64,000 nucleotides of DNA from Pseudonocardia alaniniphila (GTDB lineage: Bacteria > Actinomycetota > Actinomycetes > Mycobacteriales > Pseudonocardiaceae). How positions within the stretch are numbered: position 1 is the first letter of the stretch; the number at the start of each line of letters is the position of its first letter. The notes under the pieces are model-generated. The model had not been told where the DNA came from, made no database searches, and was given only the letters and a program-made list of their open reading frames with translations. This document shows positions 26,443-36,532 of the stretch, piece after piece. A program made the position numbers and the translations under genes. Location of the stretch: positions 248,001-312,000 of the forward strand of contig NZ_JAKXMK010000003.1 of assembly GCF_022524485.1 (NCBI RefSeq), given 5' to 3'.

Positions 26443-27821
26443 GCGGGCCTCGCGACAGCGCGATGGCCGTTCACCGCGCCGTTGTCCGCCACCGGGGCAG
26501 CGGACTCCATGCCGAGCACGGCCTGCCTGCGCCGCGGGAGGCCGGTGCTGCCCCTGGTGCCGGGACGCACCATGAGGATCTGGTGCACACCCATCCGGTT
26601 CTCCTCGAATGCCAGAGCTGCCCCTGCGAGGTACAGCAGCCAGACCCGGTACTGCTCCTCACCGATCAGGGCGACCGCTTCGGCCTTGCGTTCCTGCAGG
26701 GTCGCGAGCCACGGTCGCACGGTCCAGACGTAGTGCTCGCGCAGCGAGTGGACGTCGACGACCTCGAGACCGGCTGCTTCGAGCATGTCCAGTGTGGAGC
26801 CGAGGGGGCGCATGTGCATGTCCGGGGCGACGTAGCGCTCCATGAACGGACCGCCGCCCGGCGCGCTGTTGCGGCCCGACGCCCCACGCGACATCTGCTG
26901 CACGAGCAGCCGGCCCTTGGGCCGCAGCAGCGTGTGCAGGGTGGCGGCGTAGACCGGGTAGTTGTCCTGCCCGACGTGCTCGCCCATCTCGATGGAGGCG
27001 ATAGCGTCGAAGGGGTCCGAGCCGGATCCGGTGGAGATCGCGCGGTAGTCCTGCATGCGGATCTCGACCTGGTCGGTCAGCCCGAGGTCGCGCACGCGCG
27101 CGAGCCCGTAGGACTGCTGCTGCGCGGAGAGCGTGACGCCCACGGCGCGCACCCCGTAGTGCTGCGCGGCATGGATCAGCAGGGAGGCCCACCCGCACCC
27201 GACGTCGAGCAGGCGCGTCCCCGGCGCCAGGCCGAGCTTGCGGCAGATCAGGTCCAGCTTGTCGCGCTGGGCGTCGACCAGGCCGTAGGTCGGCGAGTCC
27301 TCCTGGGTCCAGTAGCCGCAGGAGTACGCCATCTGCGGGTCGAGCAGGAACTCGTAGAACTCGTTCGACAGGTCGTAGTGGTGCGCGATCGCGGCACGGT
27401 CGCGGCGGCGGGTGTGCAGACGGCCGGAGAGCCGGGCCTCGGACGCCGGGGGCTTCGGGCGCGGGCCGATCGCCCGGAGCCCGGCCGCGACGCCGACGGC
27501 GTCCACGATGTCGGCGCGGCTGAGCCGCATCCCGGCAAGGCCCTGGGTCTCCGCGAGCTTCCAGAACCGGGAGAGCCCCTCGGCGATGTCGCCGTCCACC
27601 TCGAGCTCACCCGCCACGAACGCCCGGGCCAGGCCCAGCTCGCCGGGGTTCCACAACAGCCGCCGCAACGCCCGGCGGTGCCGGACGACCGCGACGGGCG
27701 CGTCCGGGTCGTCGACGGGACCGGCTTCGGTGCCGTCCCAGGCGCGGAGGCGGATCGGCAACGGCCCGCCGATCAGGCGCTCGACGAGTCCGGCGAGCTG
27801 CGGGGCCACGGCACGGGGCAT
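26439..27821 (-). CDS. Cyclopropane-fatty-acyl-phospholipid synthase-like methyltransferase 1
   Basis: A 460-residue SAM-dependent methyltransferase of the CFA synthase class. An N-terminal lipid-binding domain (1-135) precedes the Rossmann core: HHYDLSNEFY (147-156, bicarbonate and SAM loop), YSCGYW (166-171, with the conserved Cys), LLDVGCGWASL (204-214, SAM motif I). AGGAG lies six bases before ATG 27821. The last 30 residues are a disordered Ala/Arg-rich tail. These enzymes transfer a methylene or methyl group to the double bond of membrane phospholipid acyl chains. It is the fourth gene of the operon, 30 bases after the second methyltransferase. Confidence 0.92.
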   Translation of the reverse strand: MPRAVAPQLAGLVERLIGGPLPIRLRAWDGTEAGPVDDPDAPVAVVRHRRALRRLLWNPGELGLARAFVAGELEVDGDIAEGLSRFWKLAETQGLAGMRLSRADIVDAVGVAAGLRAIGPRPKPPASEARLSGRLHTRRRDRAAIAHHYDLSNEFYEFLLDPQMAYSCGYWTQEDSPTYGLVDAQRDKLDLICRKLGLAPGTRLLDVGCGWASLLIHAAQHYGVRAVGVTLSAQQQSYGLARVRDLGLTDQVEIRMQDYRAISTGSGSDPFDAIASIEMGEHVGQDNYPVYAATLHTLLRPKGRLLVQQMSRGASGRNSAPGGGPFMERYVAPDMHMRPLGSTLDMLEAAGLEVVDVHSLREHYVWTVRPWLATLQERKAEAVALIGEEQYRVWLLYLAGAALAFEENRMGVHQILMVRPGTRGSTGLPRRRQAVLGMESAAPVADNGAVNGHRAVARPA

Positions 27822-27851
27822 GGGTTTCTCCTGGAGTGGGGAGGACGGACG

Positions 27852-29144
27852 TCAGCGGCGCTGTAGCGAGAACTGGAATACGTCGAGGTAGCCGACGCGG
27901 AACCCGGCCTCGCAGTAGGCGAGGTAGAACTCCCACATCCGGCGGAAGGTCTCGTCGAACCCGAGCGCGGCCACGGACTCCCAGCGGGTCAGGAACGTGG
28001 TGCGCCAGTGCTCCAGCGTGCGGGCGTAGTCGGGGCCGAGGCTGCGGCGCTCGACGACCCGCAGGCCGGTGTGGTCGCGCAGGTTCTGCTCGATCGCCTC
28101 CACCGAGGGGATCAACCCGCCCGGGAAGACGTACTTGGAGATCCACGTGTAGTCGTTCTGCGTCACGAGCATGCGGTCGTGCGGCATGGTGATCGCCTGC
28201 AGCCCGACGCGCCCGCCCGGGCGCAGCAGCCGGTCCAGCGCCGCGAAGTAGGTGGGCCAGTACTGCGCGCCCACCGCCTCCACCATCTCGACGCTGACCA
28301 CGGCGTCGTAGCTGCCCCGCGCCTCGCGGTAGTCGCGCAGCAGCACCTGCACCCGGTCGGCCGTGCCCGCGGCGTCGATCCGTTCCTCGGCCAGGCGCGC
28401 CTGCTCGGCGGAGATCGTCATGGTGGTGACCCGGGCCCCGCGCTGTGCCGCGCGGATGGCGAGCCCACCCCAGCCGGTGCCGATCTCCAGGACGTGCATC
28501 CCGGACCTCACCCCGGCCAGGTCGAGCACTGCGTCGATCTTGCGGCGCTGGGCGTCGGCGAGGTCGTCGCTGCCGTCGGCGAACCAGGCCGCCGAGTAGG
28601 ACATCGTCTCGTCGAGGAAGACGCCGAACAGCTCGTTGGACAGGTCGTAGTGGCGGTGGATGTTCTCCCGGGCACCGTCGACCGTGTTCATCTCGGCGCG
28701 CGGGCGCCTGGCCTCGGCGATGCGACGCCCGATGCGCTGCAGGGCCGGGGGGATCAATGTGGACAGCTGCGCGGCGAACGGCGTCAACAGGTCGGCCGGG
28801 CGGGTGCAGGTCCAGTCCCCGACCATGTACGACTCCCCGAACCCGATCTTCGATCCGGCGCCGAGCCGATGGAAGAACGCCTCGGGCCGCACGATCCGCA
28901 TCACCGGGGAGTCGCTCCCGCCCGCCCCGATCCGTTTCCCGCCCGGGAAGACCACGCGGACCGGCACGGACCGCACCGCGCGCCTGAAGAGCATCTCCGC
29001 CACCAGCGCCCTCATCGGCGCGTGTGGTGGGGTCGCGAGACCGGGCCACACGCCCTCGTTCGGCCTCGGCACGTTCCTGGTCCGGCGGATGGCGGTATCG
29101 GGTGCGCGGTGCGCCCGGGACCTGCTCATGGGATCAACGATCAC
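27852..29144 (-). CDS. Cyclopropane-fatty-acyl-phospholipid synthase-like methyltransferase 2
   Basis: A 430-residue paralogue of the preceding enzyme. RHYDLSNELF is at 164-173 and the SAM motif EIGTGWGGLAI at 220-230; the segment that reads YSCGYW in the paralogue is SYSAAWF here (182-188), so Cys is replaced by Ala. This may shift the reaction from cyclopropanation to simple methylation, though that is inference. The start is GTG 29144: AGGAGGG stands six bases upstream and the codon overlaps the DUF1365 stop (GTGA). The longer open frame upstream to 29924 is antisense-phase overlap with that gene and is discarded. Confidence 0.9.
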   Translation of the reverse strand: MIVDPMSRSRAHRAPDTAIRRTRNVPRPNEGVWPGLATPPHAPMRALVAEMLFRRAVRSVPVRVVFPGGKRIGAGGSDSPVMRIVRPEAFFHRLGAGSKIGFGESYMVGDWTCTRPADLLTPFAAQLSTLIPPALQRIGRRIAEARRPRAEMNTVDGARENIHRHYDLSNELFGVFLDETMSYSAAWFADGSDDLADAQRRKIDAVLDLAGVRSGMHVLEIGTGWGGLAIRAAQRGARVTTMTISAEQARLAEERIDAAGTADRVQVLLRDYREARGSYDAVVSVEMVEAVGAQYWPTYFAALDRLLRPGGRVGLQAITMPHDRMLVTQNDYTWISKYVFPGGLIPSVEAIEQNLRDHTGLRVVERRSLGPDYARTLEHWRTTFLTRWESVAALGFDETFRRMWEFYLAYCEAGFRVGYLDVFQFSLQRR

Positions 29145-29914
29145 TGGACGCCCTCCTGAGGATCGTGCTCGGGTCGGGAGACCACGGGCAGCCTGCGCAG
29201 CCACAGGGCGATCCCGTGGCGGCGGATCAGCGCCGTGATCCGGTGCGTGACGAGAGGCCTGCGCAGCAGCATCCGAACCAGCGACGCCGAGGTGGCCGGC
29301 CTGCGGACACCGGTCAGGGTGGCGGCGAGGGCAGTGCTGCCCTGCTGACGCAGCGACACCGACACCGCCAGCCGCTCGCCGGGCACCGGCAGGGACATCG
29401 AGTAGTGCCCGTCGACCGACAGGAACGGCGAGACGTAGAAGTCCTTGACGGTGCTCGCCCGGCCCGCGGCGTCGGGTCGAAGCAGATAGCAGTGCCGCTG
29501 CCCGTAGGTGTTGTGCACCTCGGCCACCACGCACTCGAGCGCGCCGTCGGGCTGGTGGCACCAGTAGACGGAGATCGGGTTGAACACGTAACCGAGCACC
29601 CTGGCGTTCGTCAGCATCAGCACCTGCCCGCCGCGCAGGTCGACATCGTGCAGGGCCAGGAAGGCATCCAGGTTCTGCCGGATCGAACGCCGAGGGTCTC
29701 CGAGGTGATCTCGGGCGCTGAAGCGAGCGAACGGCCGCAGCCAGAGCGGCAGTTCGGGCAGCGCGTCGACGTCGATCAGCCACAGATAGATGCCGTGCCG
29801 GAAGGAGCGTTCCATCCGCTGCCTGCGGACGTGGCGCACGCTCGCCTCGTAGAGCGCAGGCACCAGGCAGGTCGCCGGCGTGCCGGCGGCTGCCGGTCGG
29901 GTCGCGCTGTTCAC
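29141..29914 (-). CDS. DUF1365 protein
   Basis: A 257-residue DUF1365 protein, recognised by RHVRRQRMERSFRHGIY near the N-terminus, YVFNPISVYWCH in the centre and KDFYVSPF later. The fold and chemistry are unknown, but the gene almost always accompanies a FAD oxidoreductase and a CFA-like synthase, as here. GTG 29914 overlaps the TGA of the upstream gene (GTGA), with GGAG just before; GTG 29917 is adjacent and cannot be excluded. A role in handling the lipid intermediate between oxidoreductase and methyltransferase is suggested by context only. Confidence 0.87.
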   Translation of the reverse strand: MNSATRPAAAGTPATCLVPALYEASVRHVRRQRMERSFRHGIYLWLIDVDALPELPLWLRPFARFSARDHLGDPRRSIRQNLDAFLALHDVDLRGGQVLMLTNARVLGYVFNPISVYWCHQPDGALECVVAEVHNTYGQRHCYLLRPDAAGRASTVKDFYVSPFLSVDGHYSMSLPVPGERLAVSVSLRQQGSTALAATLTGVRRPATSASLVRMLLRRPLVTHRITALIRRHGIALWLRRLPVVSRPEHDPQEGVQ

Positions 29915-31173
29915 CACTCCACACCCAGCGCCGCGGCCGCGCGCACGCCCGCAGCGCACCCGTCCTCGTGGAAACCCCAGCCGTGGTAGGCGCCGGCGAA
30001 GGCGAGACGACCGTCGTCGAGCTGCGGCAGCCGGCGTTGCGCGGCCAGTGACTCCGGCGTGTAGACCGGGTGCTCGTAGGTCATCCGTGCGATCACGCGG
30101 TCCGGGTCGATCCTGTCGGCGCCGTTGAGGGTGACGACGTAGTCATCGGGCTCGGTGAGACGCTGCAGCCGGTTCATGTCGTAGCTGACCAGCACCGGCG
30201 CGCCAGTGGAGGAGCACTCGGGCTTCAGGTAGTTCCACGAGGCCCGCGCACCGCGCCGCCGGGGCAGCACCGAGGTGTCGGAGTGCAGCCACGTCTGGTT
30301 GCACGAGTAGGTGAACGCCCCGAGAACGGCCCGCTCGGCCGTGGTCGGTTCGGCCAGCAGCGCGAGGGCCTGGTCGGGGTGGGTTGCGACGACAACCCGG
30401 TCCGGCCGGTGGACGACGTCGGCATGGTCTCGGATCTCGACCCCGTCGCCGGCACGCACGAGCGCCCGGATCGGCGTCGCGACCCGGACCGCGCCGAGGT
30501 TCTTCGCCACCTGCTCCACGTAGCTGCGCGAACCCCCGACGACCGTGCGCCACTGCGGCGACCCGCCCACCGACAGCAGCCCGTGGTGGTCGAGGAACGT
30601 GAAGAGGTAGCGCGCCGGGTAGGCGAGCGAGACCTGCTCACCCGCCGACCACACCGCGCTGACCACGGGAAGGAGGAAGTGCTCGGTGAAGTAGCGCGAG
30701 TAGCCGCCGACCGCGAGGAACGCACCGAGCGGCACGTCACCCGCCCGCTCGTCCGCCAGCAGGCGCCGCGCGTGCCGATGGAACCGCAGAACCTCGGCGA
30801 GCATCCGGCCGTAGGCGGGCCGGGTGAAGTTGGCGGCCTGCGGGAAGAGCCCGCCCAGCCCACGAGCACCCGCGTACTCCAGGCCGCAGCCCTGACAACG
30901 CACGCTCATCGACATGTCCGAGGCCTGGGTCGCCACCCCGAGCTCGCCGAACAACCGGATCAGGTTCGGGTAGGTGCGTTCGTTGTGGACGATGAATCCG
31001 GAGTCGACGAACGCCGTGGCGCCGTCGGAGCTGACCACCTCGTGGGTGTGCGCGTGCCCGCCCAGGCGCCCGTCGGCCTCGAAGAGCGTGACCTCGTATC
31101 GGCGCTGCAGCAGGTAGGCAGCGGTCAACCCGGCGATGCCGGAGCCGATCACCGCGGCGGTGGGCCGGCTCAT
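29911..31173 (-). CDS. FAD-dependent amine-oxidase-like oxidoreductase
   Basis: A 420-residue flavoprotein of the NAD(P)-binding/amine oxidase class. GSGIAGLTAAYLL (9-21) is the FAD Rossmann motif, followed by the GRLGGHAHT motif (35-43) and a C-terminal FAD contact (LAFAGAYHGWGFHEDG, near 390-405). It is the first gene of the operon that continues with DUF1365, two methyltransferases and DUF1295, with overlaps at every upstream junction. In proteobacteria comparable clusters are controlled by stress sigma factors and take part in modifying unsaturated or methylated fatty acids; here no sigma factor is adjacent. Probable role: desaturation or oxidation of an acyl chain. Confidence 0.88.
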   Translation of the reverse strand: MSRPTAAVIGSGIAGLTAAYLLQRRYEVTLFEADGRLGGHAHTHEVVSSDGATAFVDSGFIVHNERTYPNLIRLFGELGVATQASDMSMSVRCQGCGLEYAGARGLGGLFPQAANFTRPAYGRMLAEVLRFHRHARRLLADERAGDVPLGAFLAVGGYSRYFTEHFLLPVVSAVWSAGEQVSLAYPARYLFTFLDHHGLLSVGGSPQWRTVVGGSRSYVEQVAKNLGAVRVATPIRALVRAGDGVEIRDHADVVHRPDRVVVATHPDQALALLAEPTTAERAVLGAFTYSCNQTWLHSDTSVLPRRRGARASWNYLKPECSSTGAPVLVSYDMNRLQRLTEPDDYVVTLNGADRIDPDRVIARMTYEHPVYTPESLAAQRRLPQLDDGRLAFAGAYHGWGFHEDGCAAGVRAAAALGVEW

Positions 31174-31233
31174 CGTCCGTCTCCGGTGGAGCGAGGACGG
31201 GTGTCGGAAGCGAGGATCATGATCGACTCCAGG

Positions 31234-31941
31234 TCATCGCGGGGAGACGGGAACCACGGTGCGGAGGCCGCCGGGAGCGGGTTGTCGCAGAGCGTTCGTG
31301 ATCACGGGGTCCTCCGGTTCGATGCCGAGTGACCCGAGCACGAACCGGCGCACCAGCGACTGCCACGCGCGGGCGCGGAGGAGCATGTAGTGACCGGCGC
31401 CCGGCAGTTCGAAGCGCGCCGTCCGGCCGGTCACGTGCTTGGCACGCACCGCGTAGGCGTAGGACTCGGCGGGGTCGGTGTAGCGCTCCCGGTCGCCGTG
31501 CGCGATCAGCACCGTCCGCCCGGCGAGCTGCTCGACCGGGTCGGAGTCGTCGAGCCACGGCGCAAGGGCACACACCGCCACCACATTCGGCGCGCCCCCA
31601 GCCGTCAGCGCCGCGCGCCCTCCCATCGAGTGCCCGACCAGCACCACCGGGACGCCGGCATGCCGCCTTGCGATCTCGCCCAACGCCCAGTCGGCGTCGA
31701 GCGCGGGGTCCTTGAACGGTGCGTTCCAGCCCCGGTAGCGGTAGCGAAGCAGGTACACCGTGGGACCCGCCGCCGCGAGCGTCCACGCGAACGGCAGCAT
31801 CCGCGCATACGTCAACCTCTTGCGCTCGCCGCTCTCGCGACTCCTCGACCGGCCGCCGTGCAGCACCAAGACCACCCCGGGCGGGGCGGCGACGGGACGG
31901 CCGACGACGTCCAGACGGGGTAACTCCTGATTCTCGGGCAC
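31234..31941 (-). CDS. Serine alpha/beta hydrolase
   Basis: A 235-residue alpha/beta hydrolase. HGG at 28-30 forms the oxyanion hole, GHSMGG (103-108) holds nucleophile Ser105, and GAGHYM near 200 holds the catalytic His; IAHGDRERYTDP (about 165-176) carries the acid. The protein is short and lacks a large lid. No signal peptide is seen, so it is cytoplasmic. It lies 60 bases upstream of the lipid operon on the same strand and might be co-transcribed with it, which would suit a lipid or thioester substrate. Otherwise the substrate is unknown. Confidence 0.85.
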   Translation of the reverse strand: MPENQELPRLDVVGRPVAAPPGVVLVLHGGRSRSRESGERKRLTYARMLPFAWTLAAAGPTVYLLRYRYRGWNAPFKDPALDADWALGEIARRHAGVPVVLVGHSMGGRAALTAGGAPNVVAVCALAPWLDDSDPVEQLAGRTVLIAHGDRERYTDPAESYAYAVRAKHVTGRTARFELPGAGHYMLLRARAWQSLVRRFVLGSLGIEPEDPVITNALRQPAPGGLRTVVPVSPR

Positions 31942-33575
31942 GCAGGGTCCTCAGCAGCGATGGAACGGTTCGCATGGAGTTTCGGATGAACGGCCTCGAC
32001 GGATCACCGTTGCGATCGACGTCACAAGCGAGCCACGGCCGTTCCCATCTCTTTTCGGATACGAAAACCTCTTCGTGTCCGTTTGTCCATGGGCCGGCCA
32101 CCGACCCGACACCGGGCCGCCGTTCACGACCGAGCACCGACGTCGGCGACCCGCGGACCGGTGCAGCCGGCCCCGACACCTTCGAGAACCGAAAAAATTC
32201 AGGCATGGAATGAGCCGAAGCCGACCCGATCGGGCGCCATATGCCGGGTAGCGGTCGAGTTCGCCGCACATGAGCCTGCGGCGTACCGTTTCCACTGCTC
32301 GGCCGACCGCACCTCCGGCGGCTCGCTGTCACCATTACTCATAGCAGTTTCCATGCTCGAATCGTTTCAGCACATTGGTGTAATGAATAGAGACTTCCCT
32401 GTCACCGATCCCCAGCACTTCGACAACGAGACTGCGCGCTTCACAATCGACATGACTACTTCGCTCCAGTATGGTTGTCGACCATCGGCCAGCGCTGTCA
32501 GCCGAGCACGGAACACCCTTGAACGGTCGTCGGCCACCTAACAAATCCGGTTCTCCCCGGTCGTCGCAGCACACTCGCGGACAACGACATCCGACGTCAG
32601 GCCGGTGATCCATCGTGCCCCCACATCATGAGTCCCGTCGGGAAGGTCGCAATGAGCAGCACAGCCGTCATCCACAGACTCGTGGAGCTCGCCCGCAATG
32701 CGCGGCGCGGCCCCCGGCCAGGAGGACGATCAGCGTCGCGGCGAACGGGATCACAGCCGCGAAGACCTTGTTCCCCGACGCCCACACCGAATGCACCCGG
32801 CGTATCCGGAGTAAGAGCCTGGTGGATCCGCCCGTGGCCGTTCGACGAGGATCTCGACATGCCGGCGCCGAGTGCGCTCGTGCAGTCGAGCCACAACGAG
32901 ATGCGCTGGATCAAAGTGCGCGGGTGTTGGCTGCTGAGGGGCTCGTTCCTCCCTCCCGACGTACCCAGCGACGAGCACCTCGACTGCCGCTGACACTCGT
33001 GGCCGGTGCGGTGACGGCCACCGGATGAGTTGAGGAACTTCTCGCCAGGAGAAGAACTCTTTCCCGATCGTCGGACCGGGCGTCGCATCGGGTGTGACGA
33101 CAGCGGCTCCGCCACCCGCCGACTCGAGCGACGAGCCGGCGGCCGCGGTCCCGAATATCTCGATTGTCCGCGGCCAGATCATGCACTGCTAGGCGATTCC
33201 GGCGATCACCTGGCACTACCGACGTCCGCCTGTGCGGGCGAGGTCGGCCGAGCGTGCACCTCTGACTCTGATTCCGGACGTCCCGCCTGCCCGTCCGGTC
33301 ACCGAGGTCGGACCGAGCGGCGCCCGAATCAGCAGCGACGTGCCACGTGCACCCGCGGTATGACTGCGGCGGGCGCGAAGCCGCCCCCACGGCAGCGCGT
33401 GACTCCGCACCAGCCATGTGACGCCGTCGGCGCCGCTCCCGGCCCGGCTCACCGATCTCAGCGGCGATCGTTCCGCAGTCCCGGTTTGCGAGCCGCGGTA
33501 GGCGCCTGCGTCCGAATGCCGGTCACGGGTACGGGGTCACTGGCTGGTGCCCGAGCACGCGAGAAGGAGAGCCAG
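31942..33575. other. Gene-poor region of 1.6 kb
   Basis: No convincing gene is present. Many short open frames exist on both strands but none has a domain, a ribosome site or plausible composition. The stretch 32330-32550 is clearly lower in GC than the rest of the window, as promoter regions or recently acquired DNA can be. The right half should hold the APC transporter promoter; I see no riboswitch consensus there. A possible decayed membrane-protein gene at 32597-32803 is listed separately. Confidence 0.6.
32597..32803 (-). pseudogene. Possible remnant of a membrane protein gene
   Basis: On the minus strand one frame reads SVWASGNKVFAAVIPFAATL and continues hydrophobic, then after about base 32700 a different frame continues with SLWMTAVLLIATFPTGLMMW to a stop at 32597. 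Two membrane-like helices joined by a frame change in an otherwise gene-free area suggest the decayed end of a small membrane protein gene. No family is recognised, and chance hydrophobicity cannot be excluded. Confidence 0.25.
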
Positions 33576-35543
33576 GTGGCGACGATCACCGGTCCGGATT
33601 CCCCGGCGGCCCAGCCGCGAAAGCGCTTTCGCGCCTGGCTCCTCGAAGGCCTCGTCGAGCGCCCGAGCCAGCAGATGGGACCGCACGCCCGGCCGAGCCC
33701 CGAACACGTTCGCCACCCGTGGTGGAAGGTCATGTGCCTCACCGGGCTGGACTACTTCTCGACGCTGGGCTACCAGCCGGGCATCGCCGCGCTGGCCGCG
33801 GGGTTGCTGTCGCCGGTGGCGACGGTGGTGCTGGTCCTCGTGACCCTCGCCGGAGCGCTCCCGGTCTATCGGCGGGTCGCGGCGGAGAGCCCGCACGGGG
33901 CAGGGTCGGTCGCGATGCTCGAGCGGTTGCTCACGTTCTGGCAGGGCAAGCTGTTCGTCCTGGTGCTGCTCGGCTTTGCGGCCACCGACTTCCTGATCAC
34001 GGTCACGCTGTCCACGGCGGATGCCACCGAGCATCTCGTCGAGAACCCTCACGTGCCGAGCGCGCTACAGGGACACGAGGTCGTGATCACGCTCGTGCTC
34101 ATCGCTCTGCTGGGTGCCGTGTTCCTCAAGGGTTTCACCGAGGCGATGGGGGTCGCGGTCGTCCTCGTCGTGGCCTATCTCGCGCTCAACGCCGTCGTCG
34201 TGGCGGTCGCGATCTGGCACGTGGTCAGCGCGCCCGCCGTCGTCGGGGAGTGGACCGCGGCACTGACGACCCAGCACAGCAACCCGCTGCTCGTGGTGGG
34301 CCTGGCGCTGCTCGTGTTCCCGAAGCTCGCTCTGGGACTGTCCGGGTTCGAGACGGGCGTGGCCGTCATGCCGCACATCCAGGGCGACCCGACCGACACC
34401 GAGGAGCGCCCGCGCGGCCGCATCCGGGGCGCCACGAAGCTGATGACCACCGCGGCCATCATCATGAGCGTCTTCCTGGTCACCAGCAGCGTCGTCACCA
34501 CGCTGCTCATCCCGCACGCCGAGTTCGAGCCGGGCGGTCAGGCCTACGGACGCGCCCTCGCCTACCTCGCCCACGCGTATCTGGGCGACGGGTTCGGCAC
34601 CCTTTACGACCTGTCCACCATCGCCATCCTGTGGTTCGCCGGGGCCTCGGCGATGGCAGGCCTGCTCAACCTCTTCCCCCGCTACCTTCCTCGCTACGGG
34701 ATGGCTCCGCACTGGGCTCGTGCGGTGCGCCCGATGGTGCTGGTGTTCACCGCCGTGGCCTTCCTCGTCACGTGGCTCTTCGACGCCGACGTGAACGCGC
34801 AGGGCGGCGCCTACGCCACCGGTGTGCTGGTCCTGATCACCTCGGCCGCGGTGGCGGTCACCATCGCCGCCCGCCGGGCCCGCCAGCGCGGCTGGACGAT
34901 CGCCTTCGGCGTCATCTCCGCGATCTTCGTCTACACGACGCTGGCCAACGTCATCGAGCGCCCGGATGGCGTCAAGATCGGGGCCTGCTTCATCGCCGCG
35001 ATCCTGCTCATCTCGATCCTCTCCAGGCTCCTGCGCGCTTTCGAGCTGCGCGTCACGGCGGTGAGCCTCGACGAGGTGGCAGCCGGCTTCCTCGACAACG
35101 GCACCGGCGGGACGCTGCGGCTCATCGCCAACGAGCCGAACAGCCGGGACGTGGCCGAGTACGAGGAGAAGCTGGAGGAGATCCGGCAGGACCATGACAT
35201 CCCGGCGAGCGCCGACGTGCTCTTCGTCGAGATCACGCTGCGGGACCCGTCGGAGTTCGAGACGGAGCTCGACGTCCGCGGCGAGCTCATGCACGGCTGC
35301 TACCGCGTGCTCGCGCTCGAGAGCGCCGCGGTCCCGAATGCGCTCGCGGCGCTACTGCTGCACCTGCGAGACCGCACGGGGCGGCGCCCGCACATCTACT
35401 TCGAGTGGACCGAGGGAAACCCGATCACACACTTCGCCCGATTCCTGATGTTCGGTCAGGGCGAGGTGGCCCCGATCACCCGCGAGGTGCTGCGGGAGGC
35501 CGAACCCGACAGGTCGCACCGCCCGCACGTCCACGTCGGCTGA
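33576..35543 (+). CDS. APC-superfamily amino acid/cation transporter
   Basis: A 655-residue membrane protein. After a 50-residue cytoplasmic N-terminus, [13 protein letters not shown] begins the first of about eleven helices between residues 55 and 490; the broken helix 1, the [10 protein letters not shown] segment near 260 and overall spacing fit the APC superfamily. A soluble C-terminal domain of about 160 residues (495-655) follows, with [20 protein letters not shown] and an [13 protein letters not shown] strand, perhaps regulatory. The start is GTG 33576, with AAGGAG six bases upstream; the frame is open far to the left but that part is not coding in composition. Substrate unknown; APC proteins with large C-terminal domains include amino acid and potassium carriers. 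Confidence 0.88.
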   Translation: MATITGPDSPAAQPRKRFRAWLLEGLVERPSQQMGPHARPSPEHVRHPWWKVMCLTGLDYFSTLGYQPGIAALAAGLLSPVATVVLVLVTLAGALPVYRRVAAESPHGAGSVAMLERLLTFWQGKLFVLVLLGFAATDFLITVTLSTADATEHLVENPHVPSALQGHEVVITLVLIALLGAVFLKGFTEAMGVAVVLVVAYLALNAVVVAVAIWHVVSAPAVVGEWTAALTTQHSNPLLVVGLALLVFPKLALGLSGFETGVAVMPHIQGDPTDTEERPRGRIRGATKLMTTAAIIMSVFLVTSSVVTTLLIPHAEFEPGGQAYGRALAYLAHAYLGDGFGTLYDLSTIAILWFAGASAMAGLLNLFPRYLPRYGMAPHWARAVRPMVLVFTAVAFLVTWLFDADVNAQGGAYATGVLVLITSAAVAVTIAARRARQRGWTIAFGVISAIFVYTTLANVIERPDGVKIGACFIAAILLISILSRLLRAFELRVTAVSLDEVAAGFLDNGTGGTLRLIANEPNSRDVAEYEEKLEEIRQDHDIPASADVLFVEITLRDPSEFETELDVRGELMHGCYRVLALESAAVPNALAALLLHLRDRTGRRPHIYFEWTEGNPITHFARFLMFGQGEVAPITREVLREAEPDRSHRPHVHVG

Positions 35544-35553
35544 CGCGGCCTGG

Positions 35554-35970
35554 TCAGTCCGGCGGAGCCTGTCCGTTTCCGCCGGGGGTACCGGTGAACG
35601 CGGGCAGGGTCCGCACCAGATCGGGCGGCAGCCCGATGCCGTCCTCGCTCGTGGGGTTGACCGCCAGCCAGATGTCGTCCGACGGCCAGTTCGCGGCGAG
35701 CTGCGCGATGGGGATGCGAATCGCGGTGCCTACCTCCGCCCCCGCCGACTGCAGCGCCTCCACCGAGGTGAAGACGGGGACGTAGCGCCTGCCGTCATGC
35801 TCGATGACGGGCAGCGAGATCGCGCCCTCTGGCGGCTCCTCGCCGTCGGGCGACGGCGCTTGTGGCAGCAGCCCGATGGTCGTCGCAAGGCCGCGCAGAA
35901 TCTCTGTGGTATCCGCGGCCCGGCCGGCGGCCGTGTCGTTCGTTGCGGCATCATCCGGGGTCGACGTCAT
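35554..35970 (-). CDS. SseB-domain protein
   Basis: A 138-residue protein whose central part (50-100) reads as the SseB N-terminal domain: LPVIEHDGRRYVPVFTS, then IPIAQLAANWP and WLAVNPTSEDGIGL. The first 45 and last 15 residues are disordered. Such domains occur in enhanced-serine-sensitivity proteins and in type VII secretion-linked actinobacterial proteins; biochemical function is unknown. The gene converges on the APC transporter with 10 bases between stops. Confidence 0.8.
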   Translation of the reverse strand: MTSTPDDAATNDTAAGRAADTTEILRGLATTIGLLPQAPSPDGEEPPEGAISLPVIEHDGRRYVPVFTSVEALQSAGAEVGTAIRIPIAQLAANWPSDDIWLAVNPTSEDGIGLPPDLVRTLPAFTGTPGGNGQAPPD

Positions 35971-36253
35971 CGTCTCGTCCTTTCCTGGGAAGGCGCTTCA
36001 CGCCGTGTGCAGATTGGACGTGTACTCGCGGGTCGGCCTCGCGACCCAGAGACGATTGGTGCGGTCACGTACGCGGAAAGAGTACCGCCGACGATAGCGG
36101 GCACTCCTGCAGGCGGAATGCGCGTTGGCCGGGCTTCTTTACGCCGGACGGCCCAGGGCCGTGTCGACGGGCTCCCGCCCGACAGCGGCGCGGGAGCCCG
36201 TCGAGCGGTCGCCGGGGCCGCACGGGACCCGGGCGGCCGCTGGGACAACAGGG

Positions 36254-36532
36254 CTAATGGCTCACACCGCGGCGGCTGTACGCCCCCACCGCGATCGCCA
36301 CGCCGACCGCCGCCACGACGACCTGCAGAATGATCTGTATCCACGGGATGCCGCCGTTGGCGTTGCTGTAGCCGAAGGCCGCGGCGATGAAGCCACCGAT
36401 GAAGGCGGCGATGATGCCGATGACGATCGTCAGCCAGATGGGAATCGGCTGACGGCCGGGCACGACCAGGCGCCCGAGGGCGCCGATGATGAGCCCGACA
36501 ATGATGGCAGAGATGATGCCGGTGATCGCCAT
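36254..36532 (-). CDS. GlsB/YeaQ/YmgE-family membrane protein
   Basis: A 92-residue transglycosylase-associated protein (GlsB/YeaQ/YmgE family) with three hydrophobic helices at about 2-20, 30-50 and 60-82. The GALGRLVVPGRQPIPIW and IIAAFIGGFIAAAFGY stretches are diagnostic. AGGAG is five bases before ATG 36532; GTG 36538 is in frame but too close to that site. These proteins are stress-induced small membrane proteins of unknown mechanism. The gap to the SseB gene (35971-36253) holds no recognised feature. Confidence 0.87.
   Translation of the reverse strand: MAITGIISAIIVGLIIGALGRLVVPGRQPIPIWLTIVIGIIAAFIGGFIAAAFGYSNANGGIPWIQIILQVVVAAVGVAIAVGAYSRRGVSH

Noticed and set aside
33300..33575. Riboswitch before the APC transporter
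   Set aside because: I compared the leader by eye with the cyclic-di-AMP (ydaO) and other transporter riboswitch cores and saw no match.
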